Positions 23,073 through 36,600 of a DNA stretch of 64,000 nt are shown here, piece by piece; the stretch's first letter is position 1, and the number at the start of each line of letters is the position of its first letter. Both the position numbers and the translations under genes were made by a program. This DNA is from Amoeboaphelidium protococcarum. Its lineage: Eukaryota > Aphelidiomycota > Aphelidea. Under the pieces are notes generated by a model. That model searched no databases. It had not been told where the DNA came from and saw only the letters and a program-made list of their open reading frames with translations. Location: the NCBI GenBank assembly GCA_023515745.1, contig JALECJ010000056.1:310001-374000 (forward strand). The letters are read 5' to 3'.

Positions 23073-24071
23073 TCACACCAGGTTAAATTGTACTTCTTCA
23101 TCAACGATAGTGAACATGAGTGCCAACATCAACGACCTCAAGGTGAGAAGTTGGTAATTTCCAATATGAAACTTGCTCTCAGAGAGATCGTTTTCGCTGA
23201 AAGACCCATCATTAACAGCAATTGCAGGTAAATTGGACATCTCTTATCGAAATAAATCAGTTTTATGCTCCAGAAGAGACAATGCTTGCGTAGGGTGCAC
23301 AGGCGGCTTCAAACACGCTCTAAACACTTCAAACAACTCACTTTTCAAGAATTCACTACGATCGCTAAACTTATAGTAAAATAACTCTTCATTCTACAGC
23401 CAAAAAGGCTACAGGTTGAAGGTTTAAGATGCTGACGTAAAGCTATGCAGCAGTTTCAGCGCCTTCTAGCTTTTCACATTATTAAACACGACCGGGAAAT
23501 TGTCAGAGCTGGACTGGCCAATGTTCTATATGTCAAACACACCAATAATTTGAGCCCTGGTTTTCAGAGATAAATAAGATGCGAATATCTAGAACTCAGA
23601 CAAGCCAAGAGTATTATCATATTCACGCGCACGTTTAAACACAAACCAAACTTCACACTGCAATTAAGAGACCTACTTCACAGATTCCATATGCAAATGG
23701 TTAGCTAATGTCAGCAGCAGGGCCGTTCCAAAAACTGAATTCTTGTTCAAACTACCATAAGTTGCGCTCAGTATGATGATAGGCAGAGGCTCATTATTTT
23801 TCCTGATAATGGGCGCGATCTACGCGATAACAGGCTGCGACACTTGGTCAAAGTATATTCCCCTGTTCCTAAATTCACCTCGGATATAGTCACGAAAAAT
23901 GAGCAAACGCGCCTCACCACTTCCTTCAATGGAGGCCAACTAGAGCGCGTGAGACTCAATCTCTTTCATAACCGCAGAGTCGTCGTTCATCTTTCTAATT
24001 GTAGGTATGACAGAAAACGCCAGTTGCAAACAGCACAAAACAGCTATCAAAAGTATCAACACCTACATCAT
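23073..24071 (-). CDS. Signal-anchored lumenal protein, possibly M28-like
   Basis: 332 residues, one exon. It opens with MMQVLILLIAVLCCLQLAFS, a signal peptide or signal anchor. The body contains PLPIIILSATYGSLNKNSVF leading into a GTALLLTLANHL helix, and later TRAQIIGVFDIQNIGQSSSD and LPAIAVNDGS. This order of a strand, an amphipathic helix and a strand ending in (D)xxNIG recalls the M28-like fold of GAA1, nicalin and related ER proteins. The metal ligands of active peptidases are not evident, and the C-terminal helices of GAA1 are absent. Assignment is a guess. It is tail-to-tail with UTP14. Confidence 0.5.
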
Positions 24072-24432
24072 CAATAGTGGCAGTTGTTGTGTCCCTTACC
24101 GCAGTGGATGACGAATTGTAGTCAAGAAGCGTGTCCTTAGAGCGGAAAAAACGTTTCGTGGGAAAATTCTTTATTTTAAGGGCCTCCGTAATGGATCAAA
24201 CCATATCGGCAAGGGGTCAGTCAATACAGTACGTGATCTCGCCCGAACAATGTGGTGCGAATCAAGAAACAGCGTCAGCAGCGAGATGTGAAAACGAAAC
24301 TTTCTACAGTACACGGCATGCAACTATAAAAAATTTATCATTAATTTTTAAATACAATTCACCTCATCACTTCTTCATAGATGTTGCTGCACTGCCAATC
24401 ATAAGAACACCCCCTACACTAATGGCAAATTT
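24072..24432. other. Intergenic gap
   Basis: 361 bp between two minus-strand genes. A frame on the minus strand is open across part of it but has no ATG and looks arginine-rich, like antisense. A GTGAAT ... TTTATAG pair near 24330-24370 could be a 5'-UTR intron of the downstream membrane-protein gene. Confidence 0.4.
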
Positions 24433-24783
24433 TCAAAATTAAAAAACGTTTGTTAATCTTGATATAATCATCGTCTTACAAATAACACTCCAAACCCAGC
24501 CAACGAAAGGAATCAGCAATTGAAGGATTCCAATGACAACGTCCGCCAAACTGTTATTTACGACCCCAGCTATTATAGTTCCCTACCGAGAAAACAGTCA
24601 TGAAATTATCATTTATAAGATCTCGTGTCAATTTGCAAATCTTACTATTCCAAAGAAGACGAGATTCAATATACCCAAAATTAAAGTGAGTCCTGGTTGA
24701 GTAGTCACAGGCACAGTAAATTTCGTAGTCTTCTCAACAATTTGCTTTCCAAAATCTTAATTATTTGTAGTTGTGGTTGCCAT
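24433..24783 (-). CDS. SPEC3/Stum-like small membrane protein
   Basis: Two exons (intron 24583-24645), 95 residues from the ATG at 24783. The hydrophobic core reads TLILGILNLVFFG / IGTIIAGVVNNSLADVVIGI / LQLLIPFVGWVWSVI. This is the order of the SPEC3/Stum family: N(V/I)xxPGxGTIxAG, then GxLQ, then GWxWSI. Animal members act in cilia and mechanosensory neurons. An in-frame ATG at 24888 would add a hydrophobic leader (MTRRMFLLSLLVFV), so the start is not settled. The glycine-rich signature spans the splice junction, which supports the intron. Confidence 0.7.
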
Positions 24784-24935
24784 TACTGCGAAGAAATTAT
24801 GACTAAGATTACGCTCAAGAATACAGTAGTAAGATCCGGAATTGGAAACAAACACTAAGAGAGATAGAAGAAACATACGTCGCGTCATTTAAACTTCACG
24901 ATCGCGAACTACTAAGGACTAAAATATCAATACTT

Positions 24936-25679
24936 TCACATTCTTTCACGTAGTCTGCTGCCAACAATTTACAACTAAGAGTAGACTTTGCCTGCTGGAG
25001 ATCCGAGAATTAGTCTGCACACGGCGTCTTTGGCTGCACGAATGCAATCAGGCGTTCCCAGAATATGAATCATACCGCTTTCACCAGCAATGACCAGACG
25101 CACCTTGCAACTATTCTCAATTGCAAACTTTGTCTTACCTTTATGGCCAGCAATACGTCCGATAGCACGCGCATAGTTGGAGCGATTAGATTTATTAAAA
25201 GTCAGCACCTATCTCACCTCCTTCAAATGAAAAGACTAAATGTACACCTCTTGATAACGGAGCAAAACTATCGCGTCATCAACAGAGAATCCGAGGCAGA
25301 AGGCATGTAGAAAATCACAGCCTTTCTATAGCTATGCGGACTGCGGCTCTTCAGTCTCCTTTGAAGCTTTGAGCTCCACACATTTGGAACGCGTATTAAA
25401 TCGGACTTGAAGCTTCAAGTGCTCCACCAGAGGAGTATAAATCTTAATCCAATCTTGCTTCAAGGGAGTAAGGCGATGGCTTGGTATTTGCATCTTTCTA
25501 TATTTGAGTTCTTTATGATCTCCGGATGTAGAATTGCCAGATTTCTTTGATGAGGTTGCTTCCTACACATAAAATTGGTTAGAATTTGTAAATAGAGATT
25601 TCGACGAATACATTACCATAGCACTTTCAACGTGTTCTATTGTGAACAATGGCTACTACTCTTGATTTTCCACCTCCAT
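24936..25679 (-). CDS. PNO1: PNO1/DIM2, KH-domain ribosome assembly factor
   Basis: 229 residues, two exons (intron 25563-25616 with a CTAACC branch-like box). The conserved body starts at RKMQIPSHRLTPLKQDWIKI and goes on through TRSKCVELK, a KH pair, YARAIGRIAGHKGKTKFAIE (near 155-174), HILGTPDCIRAAKDAVCRLI and the end KVYSQLQIVGSRLRERM. PNO1 binds 18S pre-rRNA in 90S and pre-40S particles. The last 14 residues are seen only when TAG and TAA are read as Gln, and they match the family's C-terminus. It shares a 138-bp divergent promoter with the Q/Y-rich gene. Confidence 0.96.
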
Positions 25680-25817
25680 TTTGATTATATTATTCACCAA
25701 TTTGCCGCGTTTTCAAGAAAACAATTCACTGCAATTTGATAAACGCGCTCTTTTCTTTTCTCTTCCAAGCATATTCTGTACTTCAATAACCTCACAGTAT
25801 AAAAATTTTCTATTTGG

Positions 25818-26591
25818 ATGTCCGATTAAGGTGACTATTACAGTAGAGGCCGTGGGAGAGGGAAAGGATATTATTCATCCAGCTAAAATTATTAGCGTGG
25901 AGGGTATCAAGGAAGACCGCATGCGTAATATTATCCATAATAATAACATTCGTAGACGTATGAAAGAAGAGACTATCGCTACGACTAAGCACGACCTCAA
26001 TATCCGATGCGTCCTCAATATGTATAAAGGCCTAATTATCCACAGCATTAATAACAATAATAATAATAATATCATCGCAATTACCGATAAGATTATAGTT
26101 ATCGTGATAATTATAGTGCAGAGTAGTAGTATAATGCCACCTCTAGTGAGTACAATGCGATGATGTAAAGTAATGTCAGAGAACATTAACCTCCTCCAAA
26201 TAAACGCTACCGTCATTCCTATGCTGCCGATCAGACTTAATACCAAACATACGCCGCAGATGAATAATATTATGCGTAATAACAGCAAGATGCCAAGACT
26301 TAAAGCGCGCCTGTCGATGATTTTATGCAGGTGAACTCGTCCGCCCCCTAGACTGAAGTGGTTCAGCAGCAACAACTAATTTCGGCAGCTTCTCAGAAAG
26401 ATTGGAGCGCCGAGATTGAGAAGAAGCTGGCTGAAACGCGAAAATAGAAATTGGAACTGAAGAGTCGAATGAAATAGACGGAGCGGCAATTATCTTCGTC
26501 CAAATTTGATTACGCGAGAGCCACCTTTGAAGTTGACAAGATGCAGTCTATGGTTGAGCTCTTTCAATAGCAATCTGCTGAATTCTTTTGA
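25818..26591 (+). CDS. Q/Y/RG-rich low-complexity protein
   Basis: 257 residues ending at TGA 26589. The first ~190 residues are prion-like: Gln, Tyr, Arg and Gly with RGRG and YQRGGYQGRP motifs and runs of up to eight Gln, mostly written as TAA (about 26046-26070). The last 70 residues form a likely coiled coil (AEIEKKLAETRKQKLELKSR). The composition resembles RNA-binding proteins that enter granules, but no RRM is present. A second, off-frame reading and the opposite strand are also open because TAA-rich runs read as Asn or Leu there. Function unknown. Confidence 0.75.
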
Positions 26592-27023
26592 TATAATCTG
26601 TTGTACTATAAAGTCATTGAATCCTGTTATATGATTTGCTAGGCGCGTTCCATAGAATTTCTTCCCTTATATCGGTATCGCGGAATATCCGGGCATTTGC
26701 TTACGTTTTTAGTAAGTCTTTGCTATAACGCGTATAAATATATGGAACCAGGAAAGACTTTACAAGTCAAATGACACCATTTTTTATGGAGCCACTGGCC
26801 CGCCTTAGGGAGAACATTTTCAGGGGCTCAGAAAAGCTTCTTGCGCGCGAATCATCTAACGCAGTCTTTCTCAATCAGCCGTAAACTCTGATCGCGCACG
26901 AGTCAGTCAGTTGAGGAAAAAGAATTTCGCGCCGTCTTCAGATCATCTGTCCATTACTTTTATTTCACCGTCAAGAAGTGAGAGTTATATCTGTTGAGTG
27001 AGTAATAATAATCAAAATTTGTA
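26592..27023. other. Intergenic with ACGCGT box
   Basis: 432 bp. It contains ACGCGT at 26728-26733 next to a TATAAATATATGG stretch, an obvious candidate core promoter for the sorting nexin gene, and GC-rich words around 26840-26940. No frame of note. Confidence 0.45.
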
Positions 27024-28685
27024 ATGTCTGATAGTAACTAGTCTTAATCAATGCGCGAAAAGAGTGAGCTTTAGGATTTGCTGAATCCTGATCTTCATTC
27101 TAGCAATTACAATATGGATTTACACATCAATCCTTTTGCATCTGTGAGTGGCACTAGCTAGCAAGGAGCGAATGATGGTGCTTCTATTCAAGGTCTGGTT
27201 GGTAGTAGAGATCCATCAATGTTTCGCGGTGCAGCTAGCAGTATGGCTGAGGGTGGAAGCAGTATGTAGCGTTAAGAATCTGTTAGCTCTGGCTATAGTC
27301 AGGAGAGATTAGATGATGCGAGCACTAACAATCCGCTGGCAACCAATTACAGCGGTGAGTAGGATGAGAGCTCCGTTGCTCCAGTGAAGAGCGTTGAAAG
27401 ACTTAGCCTGGCTGATACTACTGCATCTCTTAACACTGGTGGTAATGCGGCCAAGGATCGCGCCGATAGCCTTAGTAGCACGAGAGTCTTGCATTAGAAT
27501 TATAATCAACGACCAGCTGGATACTCAGACGAGCATGAGGATTTTACAATCAGTGTGTGTGATCCTACTACTAAAGGCGAGGGTATGAAAGCTCACACCA
27601 CGTATAAAGTCGTGGCCATGACCAAGTCTACTAGCTTCAAGAATTAGCACATGAGTGTCAATCGTCGATATAAAGAATTCTTATGGCTTTCAGCTCAACT
27701 CTCTGCTAGAAACCCTGGAATTATTGTGCCACCTCCACCAGAGAAGCATGCTATTGGTAGATTCGATGAAGACTTTGTTGAGAATCGACGTGCTCTGTTG
27801 GACAGGATGATGAAGAAGATTGCCGCTCATCCAGTGCTGAACAAAGACCCTGTATTTGTTACTTTCATGGAGACTGATGACCTGTCTTCAGAGATTAGCG
27901 ATAACAAGAAGAAGGAGCAGAAGAGTGGCTCATCTTTCATGAGTAAACTGGGTGATGCAATGTCGAATGCCACGGGCTCCTTTGCCAAAGTCACGGACCC
28001 TGATGAGTTTTTTGAGGGGAAACGCGTCTATATTGAAGAACAAGAGAATCTCATGAAGGCTGTCGCCAAGGCTATTGACTAGATGATATAGGAACGTGAT
28101 AATCTGTCCGTTGCCGTACTTGAGTTTGGTGAAAGTGTATTTGCTTTGGGTACGTCTGAATTGAATAATAGCATTGAGAAGTAGCTGACTGCATTTGGTG
28201 AGGCTCACAAAGAAATACAGAAAATACACTCTGAATAGTCTGGGTATGACCTGATGTTCTTGGCCAATACCTTTGATGAGTATGTGAGAACTATGGGTGC
28301 TGTAAAGTCTGCATTCCAATCACGGTTGAAGATTTACAATAACCATTTGTTGTCATAGTAGAATCTGAGCAAGTTGAAGATCTCTTTGGAGAAGACCAAG
28401 ATGTCACGCTCCAAACCAGAGAAGGTCCAATAGGCTGAGTAAGAGATTGCCGAGGCTGAGTAGAAGATTATTGACACCAAGAAGGAATTCGATGATGTCA
28501 GTGTGGTATTGAAGAAGGAATTGGAACTGTTTGAGCATAACAAGGTGAAAGACTTACAGCTGGCCGTCAGAGAGTTCTTGGGCAAGTTGACCGAGTCTCA
28601 TGAGAAGATGATGAGCGTCTGGGATTCGTTCTTGAAGAACAATGCCTCCTCCAGTGTTCACATCAATGGTATAAATGGTAATTGA
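27024..28685 (+). CDS. VPS5: VPS5/SNX1-2 type sorting nexin
   Basis: 553 residues, one exon. A Ser/Asn-rich N-terminus (about 1-170) is followed by a PX domain (about 172-290) with the phosphoinositide-binding RRYKEF and the PPPPEKHAIGRF...RR pattern, then a BAR-type coiled coil to the end (MSKLGDAMSNATGSFAKVTD; KISLEKTKMSRSKPEKVQQA). Together with a Vps17-like partner it forms the membrane-bending part of retromer for endosome-to-Golgi recycling. Length and domain order suit Vps5/SNX1. Glutamines in the BAR helices are largely TAG. Confidence 0.92.
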
Positions 28686-29094
28686 TATCATATTCGGGTC
28701 ATAATAATTAATGAAGCTTATATAAATAAAATAGGTATAAATTTGAATTGCCTGACGTGATTTTGGTATGAATTTTGTTTATAACAAAATTATAATCAAA
28801 TGTTATCTCTCAGTCTGCCTCATGTAGGTGAAGTGTTCCAGTTTCGTACATCACGCATAAAATTCTGTCTTCTATAACAGCAGCATTTGAATAATACAAA
28901 ATTGACACTTCATTCACAAAAAGTTTGATAATGAATGAGAACTCAGTGAATAGTGTTGTGTCTATAATGGTGTTACATCTTCATAGATCACGCGTGACTT
29001 TGCCGAACCCAAACGCGCCGCTGTGATCAACTTTATAACAAACCGGTTGTTTTCTGTTATTAAATAGCAGTAACCTCATAATTTACTTTTAAAA
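28686..29094. other. Intergenic with ACGCGT box
   Basis: 409 bp, AT-rich. ACGCGT occurs at 28990-28995, about 100 bp before the DAHP synthase ATG. No coding frame seen. Confidence 0.45.
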
Positions 29095-30327
<1,233 letters not shown>

Positions 30328-30521
30328 TTCATTCTTTTAAAGTGAACGGTACGCGTTCGTTTCATTGCCTAAAGTGGCTGTATGAAATATATATTGAAAT
30401 CAATCTATGACTCATTTTCTTGTTTCAACTTTCTGTTTTATTTTCGTATTGTCACTCAATCTTTTATTTACATCCTCTCAGACTCTTAACTTGGTAGTAA
30501 GAACATTTTAAATACTAAAGA

Positions 30522-32301
30522 ATGATTGCGGCAGAGATTGATAGAAAGTTGTATGCTGATACGCAGCCGTGGCATTAGCCAGAGAAGGTTGTTCTGCCTG
30601 GTGGTGATCCGTTGTTGGACTTTTCTCTATGTGGGTGTCCTCAGCATATTATTGATGCAGGTCGGGATCCCAACATACCTCAGGTTGTAGTCTATCCGTC
30701 AAAGTCTGTTGATTCTTAAGCTTCTTCACAATCAGATGGCCATTCTCACCAACACAAGCACGGTCTGTTTAGTAATATCAAGTAACAGATCAAGAATGTT
30801 GCCCAGCCACACTTGGACAAATGCTTGCCGCAGTAGTAGCATTCGTGTCATCAAGATGAATTGCATCTGCCAGATTAGAGCCATGAAATCCAGGCGGCCA
30901 TTGACAAGGCTTCTTAAATGCCAGTTCTGGGCAGTGGATTTAGAGCGGTGGTTTTATTGAAAGCCGGTACTTACGGCGTTGATTCAAAGGGCTTTACCAT
31001 TAAATAGTCTGGCGTTATACTGCGCGGTGAAGTAGCTCAAGATGGTCGCCCGCTGACAAGATTGGTGTGTAGAACCAAGGATAAAGGCACTTTGTTTACT
31101 GTGATGAGTGACACTCCAGCAGGCCGTGCTTATGACAAGACTGATATTGTGGGAAGACTTGGTGTTGGTGTTACTAGAGTGCACGTAAAGTCTGCTGACA
31201 AGTACAAAGTTGGTGATAGTGTCCGTGTTGTTCGTCGTTGTAATCAGAAGTGGATTGAAGATATTGGCATGGATGATAAGCATATGCCACGTCGTCCTAA
31301 TAATCCATCTTCAACGAAGCCATGGGGTCCTTTTAATTTGTTCAATTTGAGATATGTCACTGGTGTGGATAAAGAGCAAAACTATATTGATATTGATGTC
31401 GGTGTCACCACCACGATTGAGGACAAGTATGGCGGCGGGCATGTTGAGAAGTTTGACGACAGCTATAAAGTATCCCAGGTGGCCATTGAGAATTTCGAGG
31501 TTGTCTGTCATGTTGACTTTTCTCAGACTCAGACGGATAATAAGACAAAATAGACTTGCTGTTGCGATGACAATCATCTGGAGACAACGCTATCGATGGA
31601 CAATTGCATCAGATCCTGGGCGTCGAATATTCACAGTCACTGTTTTGGGCATGGTTGTGTGTTATAAGGAGGTGCCAAATTCTCAACTATTGAATACTGT
31701 TCTTTTAACAAGCCCGCTGCCAAAATTGATGGTGGTAAGCGCTACGGCTTCACCATTAATGGAAGTTGCTGCCTTGTTCAGCATTGCACTACCGAAGAGG
31801 CTAGACATGCGTATGCTGTGAGTTCTCGCATTGTTGGTCCAAATGTATTCCACGATTGCACCGCCATCGGCAATATGGGATGCTCTGAGACGCATCAAAG
31901 ATGGGCAAGTGGATTTCTGTACGATAACATTCGCGGTAATGTAGCAATTCAGAATCGCGCATGGATGGGTTCAGGTAAGATTGTGACATTTGCTTTATGT
32001 ATAGAACGTAAATATGGTGCATGTTATTATTAATCGGTTCAAGAGTGTAGGACAAGGATGGAGCGGTGCCAATTGTATTGTGTGGAACTGTGGACCTGAA
32101 GTTATAGTGCAGCATCCTCCAACTGCGTATAACTTTGCCATTGGACAGAAGAATGTCATGTAGAAGGGCAAGCATTCATTTCCATCTAAAGACAAGCGCA
32201 TGGACGATATTTGCTATTTCTACTCCAATGGACCGGTTCAGCCATAGTCACTGTTTCAATATCAAAGAGAGCAGAGACGTCTGAGAGAGAAAAGACATTG
32301 A
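30522..32301 (+). CDS. Right-handed beta-helix (pectin-lyase fold) protein
   Basis: 567 residues, two exons (intron 31975-32050). A start block DPLLDFSLCGCPQHIIDAGR precedes a His/Gln-rich linker with QAAIDKASQMP and AVVLKAGTYGVDSKGFTIKQ then SGVILRGE, the entry of a pectate-lyase-like helix. Coil repeats follow (NCIRSWASNIHSHC; FSTIEYCSFKQPAAK; VQHCTTEEARHAYAV; VFHDCTAIGNMGCSETHQRW). The C-terminus is basic. Such folds cleave or bind polysaccharides. No signal peptide is visible at the N-terminus (MIAAEIDRKLYADTQ), so export would need another route or an unseen upstream exon. The exact enzyme family is not identified. Confidence 0.75.
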
Positions 32302-32570
32302 ATCAGGTGACCGTGGATGCTCAATGCAACTATTGCGGTGGATATGTTTGATTTTTGTGAATAAATGGTAAATATTGAATGATAATAATATCGTGGCTGG
32401 TCGTATAAATTCCTCTTTAACTTATGGCTCTCAATTTGGCGTAATAGTCTCTAACAATGCTTCACTTCAAAGGCGAGATATTAAATATGTGGAATAGCAG
32501 AGGCTTCCTCTGTGAATCCAAGATGAAATAAGCCATAAAAGAGATCTAAATACATCAAAGAAACATTAAA

Positions 32571-33431
32571 TCATCTATTTCTACTTTGGCCAAAACCAGT
32601 AGAAGAGGATTGTCGAGGGGGAGACGGTTCAGATTGCCGCGTCCTATCTGGACTATCATGCCTGATACGAGAGCCGCCACCAGTCTATTAAGTATTATCA
32701 TTATGACCCAATCTTGATCCCAACATGTAACCACCGATACCCCCTAGCCCAGCTCCAGCCAAGAATGATGACGTATCAGAAGCGGTAGATGTACCAGATC
32801 GCGCATGGAACTCCTGATTAGGATCAGGATGTTTAGAGTATGGAGGTGGCGGCGGTGAATCGCGATGACCACCATTTGGATTATTAGGTGGACCACTGCC
32901 GTTATAATTATCTCCTGACCTACTATCACGGTGAGCGCGACATAGCGATGTATAAATTATGTATAGAATGAGCAAGATAAACATCCAACCAAACCAACTG
33001 ATCTCAGTGTCAGTTTAACGCCCACTCGTGGTCTGTTTAAGATTACCATTCTAATTATTCTTACCATCACCCACCATGTAATACTCCCTTCCACGAGCAG
33101 TGAGATGAAGTGAATACTCAACTCCGCAACTTCCAGCCAGGACATACTTATCATTAGAATTAGAGTAACCTTCACAAACGACATCCGTTGCGCCAAGCTG
33201 AACAGTGTCATCATGCTAAGCAGTGCACTTCCAACTAACTGCTCCTGTCTATCCATCCACACCAACATTCTCACATCTCATCACATGAATATCTGCATAA
33301 TCACAAGCATCGCCTCCAGTGCATTCCAGCTGCGGGATGGGATCCGCACGTCTTCCTGTGGTCATCCGATCCCCATACAAAGTCAATTATTTTATATCTC
33401 TAAGCAGGACCTTTTCGCTCTTACCAGTCAT
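32571..33431 (-). CDS. SARAF-like regulator of store-operated calcium entry
   Basis: 286 residues from ATG 33431. The lumenal part matches SARAF/TMEM66: KVLLRDIKQLTLYGDRMTTG then RRADPIPQLECTGGDACDYA, CENVGVDGQTGAVSWKCTAQ, VVCEGYSNSNDKYVLAGSCG. A single transmembrane helix follows (FGWMFILLILYIIYTSL, about 147-163), then a Pro/Gly/Ser-rich cytosolic tail with PPPPPYSKHP. Animal SARAF damps STIM/ORAI calcium entry at the ER. A signal peptide is expected but not found; it may lie in an upstream exon within 33432-33650. Confidence 0.88.
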
Positions 33432-33664
33432 TGCTCTTAGAGAATATATTTAGATGCAGTGTCTACTGAGGTCTAGTTGGAAATCAAATTAAGTAATCTA
33501 AAATTCCAGGGTGAGAGTTGAGACAATTGTCAAGAAGAGAAAAGTTTCTATTGAAGATTTTTCGCTTTTTCTCCTTTTGAAGACAATTGTGATTTACTTT
33601 TACTTAAGTTTGTATAGCTCACTTGATAACTTCATATCTCTTTTTATAGTAATATTAATTTAAT

Positions 33665-36600
33665 ATGCCAGTGGGTAAAGACGTGTTATTGAAATTGTAA
33701 AAGTATCCAGAGAACATCAGGAATATTTGTCTGTTGGCGCATATTGATCATGGAAAGACCACAATGTCTGATCTTCTGCTGGCCACCAATGGTATTGTAT
33801 CATCAAAACTTGCTGGTAAAGTCAGATTTCTGGATAGTCGAAAGGATGAGTAGGATCGTGGTATTACGATGAAAGCGAGTTGTATATCACTATACACCAA
33901 GACGGTATCAAGGTCCAATACAAATACTAATGCTGCTGATGGTGGTGCTGATTCTCCTGGTGTATCGGGCATTGTCGAGAAGGAGTACTTGATCAATCTG
34001 ATTGATTCTCCCGGCCATATTGATTTCAGTAGTGAGGTATCCGTGGCTAGTAGATTGTGTGATGGCGCTCTAGTGCTAGTGGATGTAGTGGAAGGTATCT
34101 CGAGTCAGACGGTGGTGGTGTTGAAGTAGGCTAGGTTGGAAAAAGTAAAGCCTCTTCTGGTACTGAATAAGATTGATCGCTTCATAGTTGAACTAAGACT
34201 ATCACCTCAGGAAGCGTATTAATAGCTGCGTAATATCATTGAATAGGCCAACGCCATCTGGGCATCATTTAGTATAGATGAAGATATTCAGAAGCAAGAG
34301 AACGCCTAGTCCTTTATTTAACAGAATCTTGATCAGTCTGCGCAATAGCCATAGCAATAGCTATAGAATGGAAAGCCACAATAGTAATAGTAGTAACAAC
34401 AATAATAGGAAGAAGTGGAATGTGAGATTAACAATTATTTTGAACCATCAGCTGGTAATGTTTTATTTAGTAGTGCTATAGATGGGTGGGCGTTCAGAGT
34501 TAATGATTTCGCTCAGATGTTGGCTCATAAGCTTGGCTTTAAAGAGGCGGCATTGTAGAAAGCTTTGTGGGGAGATTATTATTTTGATTCCAAGTAGAAG
34601 AAAGTACTTACGGTAAAGTAATTGAAAGGGAGAGCTTTGAAGCCGTTTGCAGTTTAATTTATGCTCGACAACTTGTGGTAAGTTTATGACGCGGTATAAT
34701 TAAATCCAGATTTGCAGTAGAGGGAGAAGATTATCACGGCTCTCAATATCAAAATGTCTCCAGGCGATGCCAAGTCCAAAGATTCCAAAGTTGTTCTCAA
34801 TGCAATCATGTCGTAGTGGTTACCGCTCTCTAAATCTGTGCTTCTGGCCGTAGTGGACCTTTTACCTAGTCCGCGATAGTCTCAAATGATCAAGTTGGCT
34901 GAATTGTTTAGCGTTTAGGATTCAGTGGTAGCAGATTAGTTGGAGCCTGTGAAGAGTGCCGTATTTACTTGTTCTCAAATTGAAGATTCTCCTGTTGTTG
35001 CGTTTATTGCTAAAATGCTTTCTGTGCCGGAGAAGTTTATCCATTTCCTTAAAGAGTCTAACAGCAATGAAGCAGATGAGAAGGATCTGCAGAGAAGACG
35101 AGATATGCTGGCCGCCCGGATGAAGGCTGCATCTCTACTGGGGAATTATGACTAGGAATCAAATGGTTTTAATGATTTTAACGCGTAGAGTGGTGGCAGC
35201 GGTGGTGGTGAAGATTGTCTCATGGTGGGATTCTCTCGAATATATTCTGGAGTTGTAAAGAAGGGATAGAAGATATACATTCTGCGACCGAAATTTAATT
35301 TGTAGAATCCATAAGCCTAATCTTATGAGCAAGTTGAAGTAAACCATCTCTTTATGATGATGGGCCGCGATTTGGAAGAGGTTGAAGAGATCAGTGCGGG
35401 AAATGTGTTTGGCCTTATTGTTAGTGGCGGTACATCAAGCCTTAAATATGCTACTCTGTCTTCCACTCTCAAGTGCGTGCCGCTTGGCTCTATAGATTTT
35501 GGTAGCTCTGCGCCTATTGTTAGAGTCTCGATTGAACCGGCTGATCCAAAGCAATTGGATTAGCTTGTACGAGGCTTAAAGCAACTAAACTTTGCTGATC
35601 CCTGTGTCTAAATTGAATTACAAGACACTGGTGAGCATATTCTGTAATGTGCTGGTGAACTGCACCTGGAGCGATGTATTGCAGACTTGAAAGAGCAATT
35701 TGCAAGGATTGATCTTCATGTCTCTCCAGCTATTGTTCCGTTCAGGGAGGCTATTGTTCATGGTAACGAAATAGATTTGCAACAAGATTTTAGTGTTCAA
35801 GTCTAGAATTAGTATTGCACTATCAAGCTTAAAGCTTAGCCCATCCCAACTGAGGTTGTGCAGTTCCTAGAGTCCAATTAGTAGCGAATAACTTAAATAA
35901 TTGAAAATTAGAACAGCGGCGTTTCTGTTAATGATGGCTGCTAACACTTTATTAATCAATTAAATGATATCAGTCAAAAAGCTTCATGGATTCATCCTAT
36001 AGACATGAAGAACATATGGTGCTTTGGACCCAAAAGAATCGGTCCCAATATACTGATCAATTGCATTTAGGATTACAATCGCAATACATGGCTTTTGCCT
36101 TAAAGTGCAAACACGATATACAGTCAGTTGGATGCTAGTATAAGAGCTGCATTCAGTGTTGCTGTGTAATCTGGTCCTCTTTGCGCAGAGCCAATGCAGG
36201 GAGTCTGTATATCTATATTGTCTTTGGACGTGAATGCGGATGCTGATTTAACTGTTGTCAGTGGTTAGATGATATCGCTGATGAGAGAGGCTATACATAA
36301 GGCTTTCATGTAATGGTCTCCGCGTATAATGTTGGCCATGTATAGATGTGAGATCTATGCCACCTCACAAGTTCTTGGTAGAGTTTACGCAGTACTCAAC
36401 TAGAGACGTGGTAGAATTGAGTCTGAAGAAATGAAGGATGGCTATGCGATATTCACGATCTCTGCCAAACTTCCTGTATGTGAGTCTTTTGGATTCTCGG
36501 ACGGTAAGAATTATTGATTAAATTACTGTAATAAGAGTATTATTACGCGTTATTTCTCTATATTGAGAACGCATGTTATGTGTACAATGTGTAGATATTA

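Noticed and set aside
25875-26375. 166-residue Leu/Ile-rich frame on the minus strand that resembles a membrane protein.
   Set aside because: It mirrors the TAA/TAT-rich Gln-Tyr tract of the plus-strand low-complexity gene, which ends in a good coiled coil and TGA.
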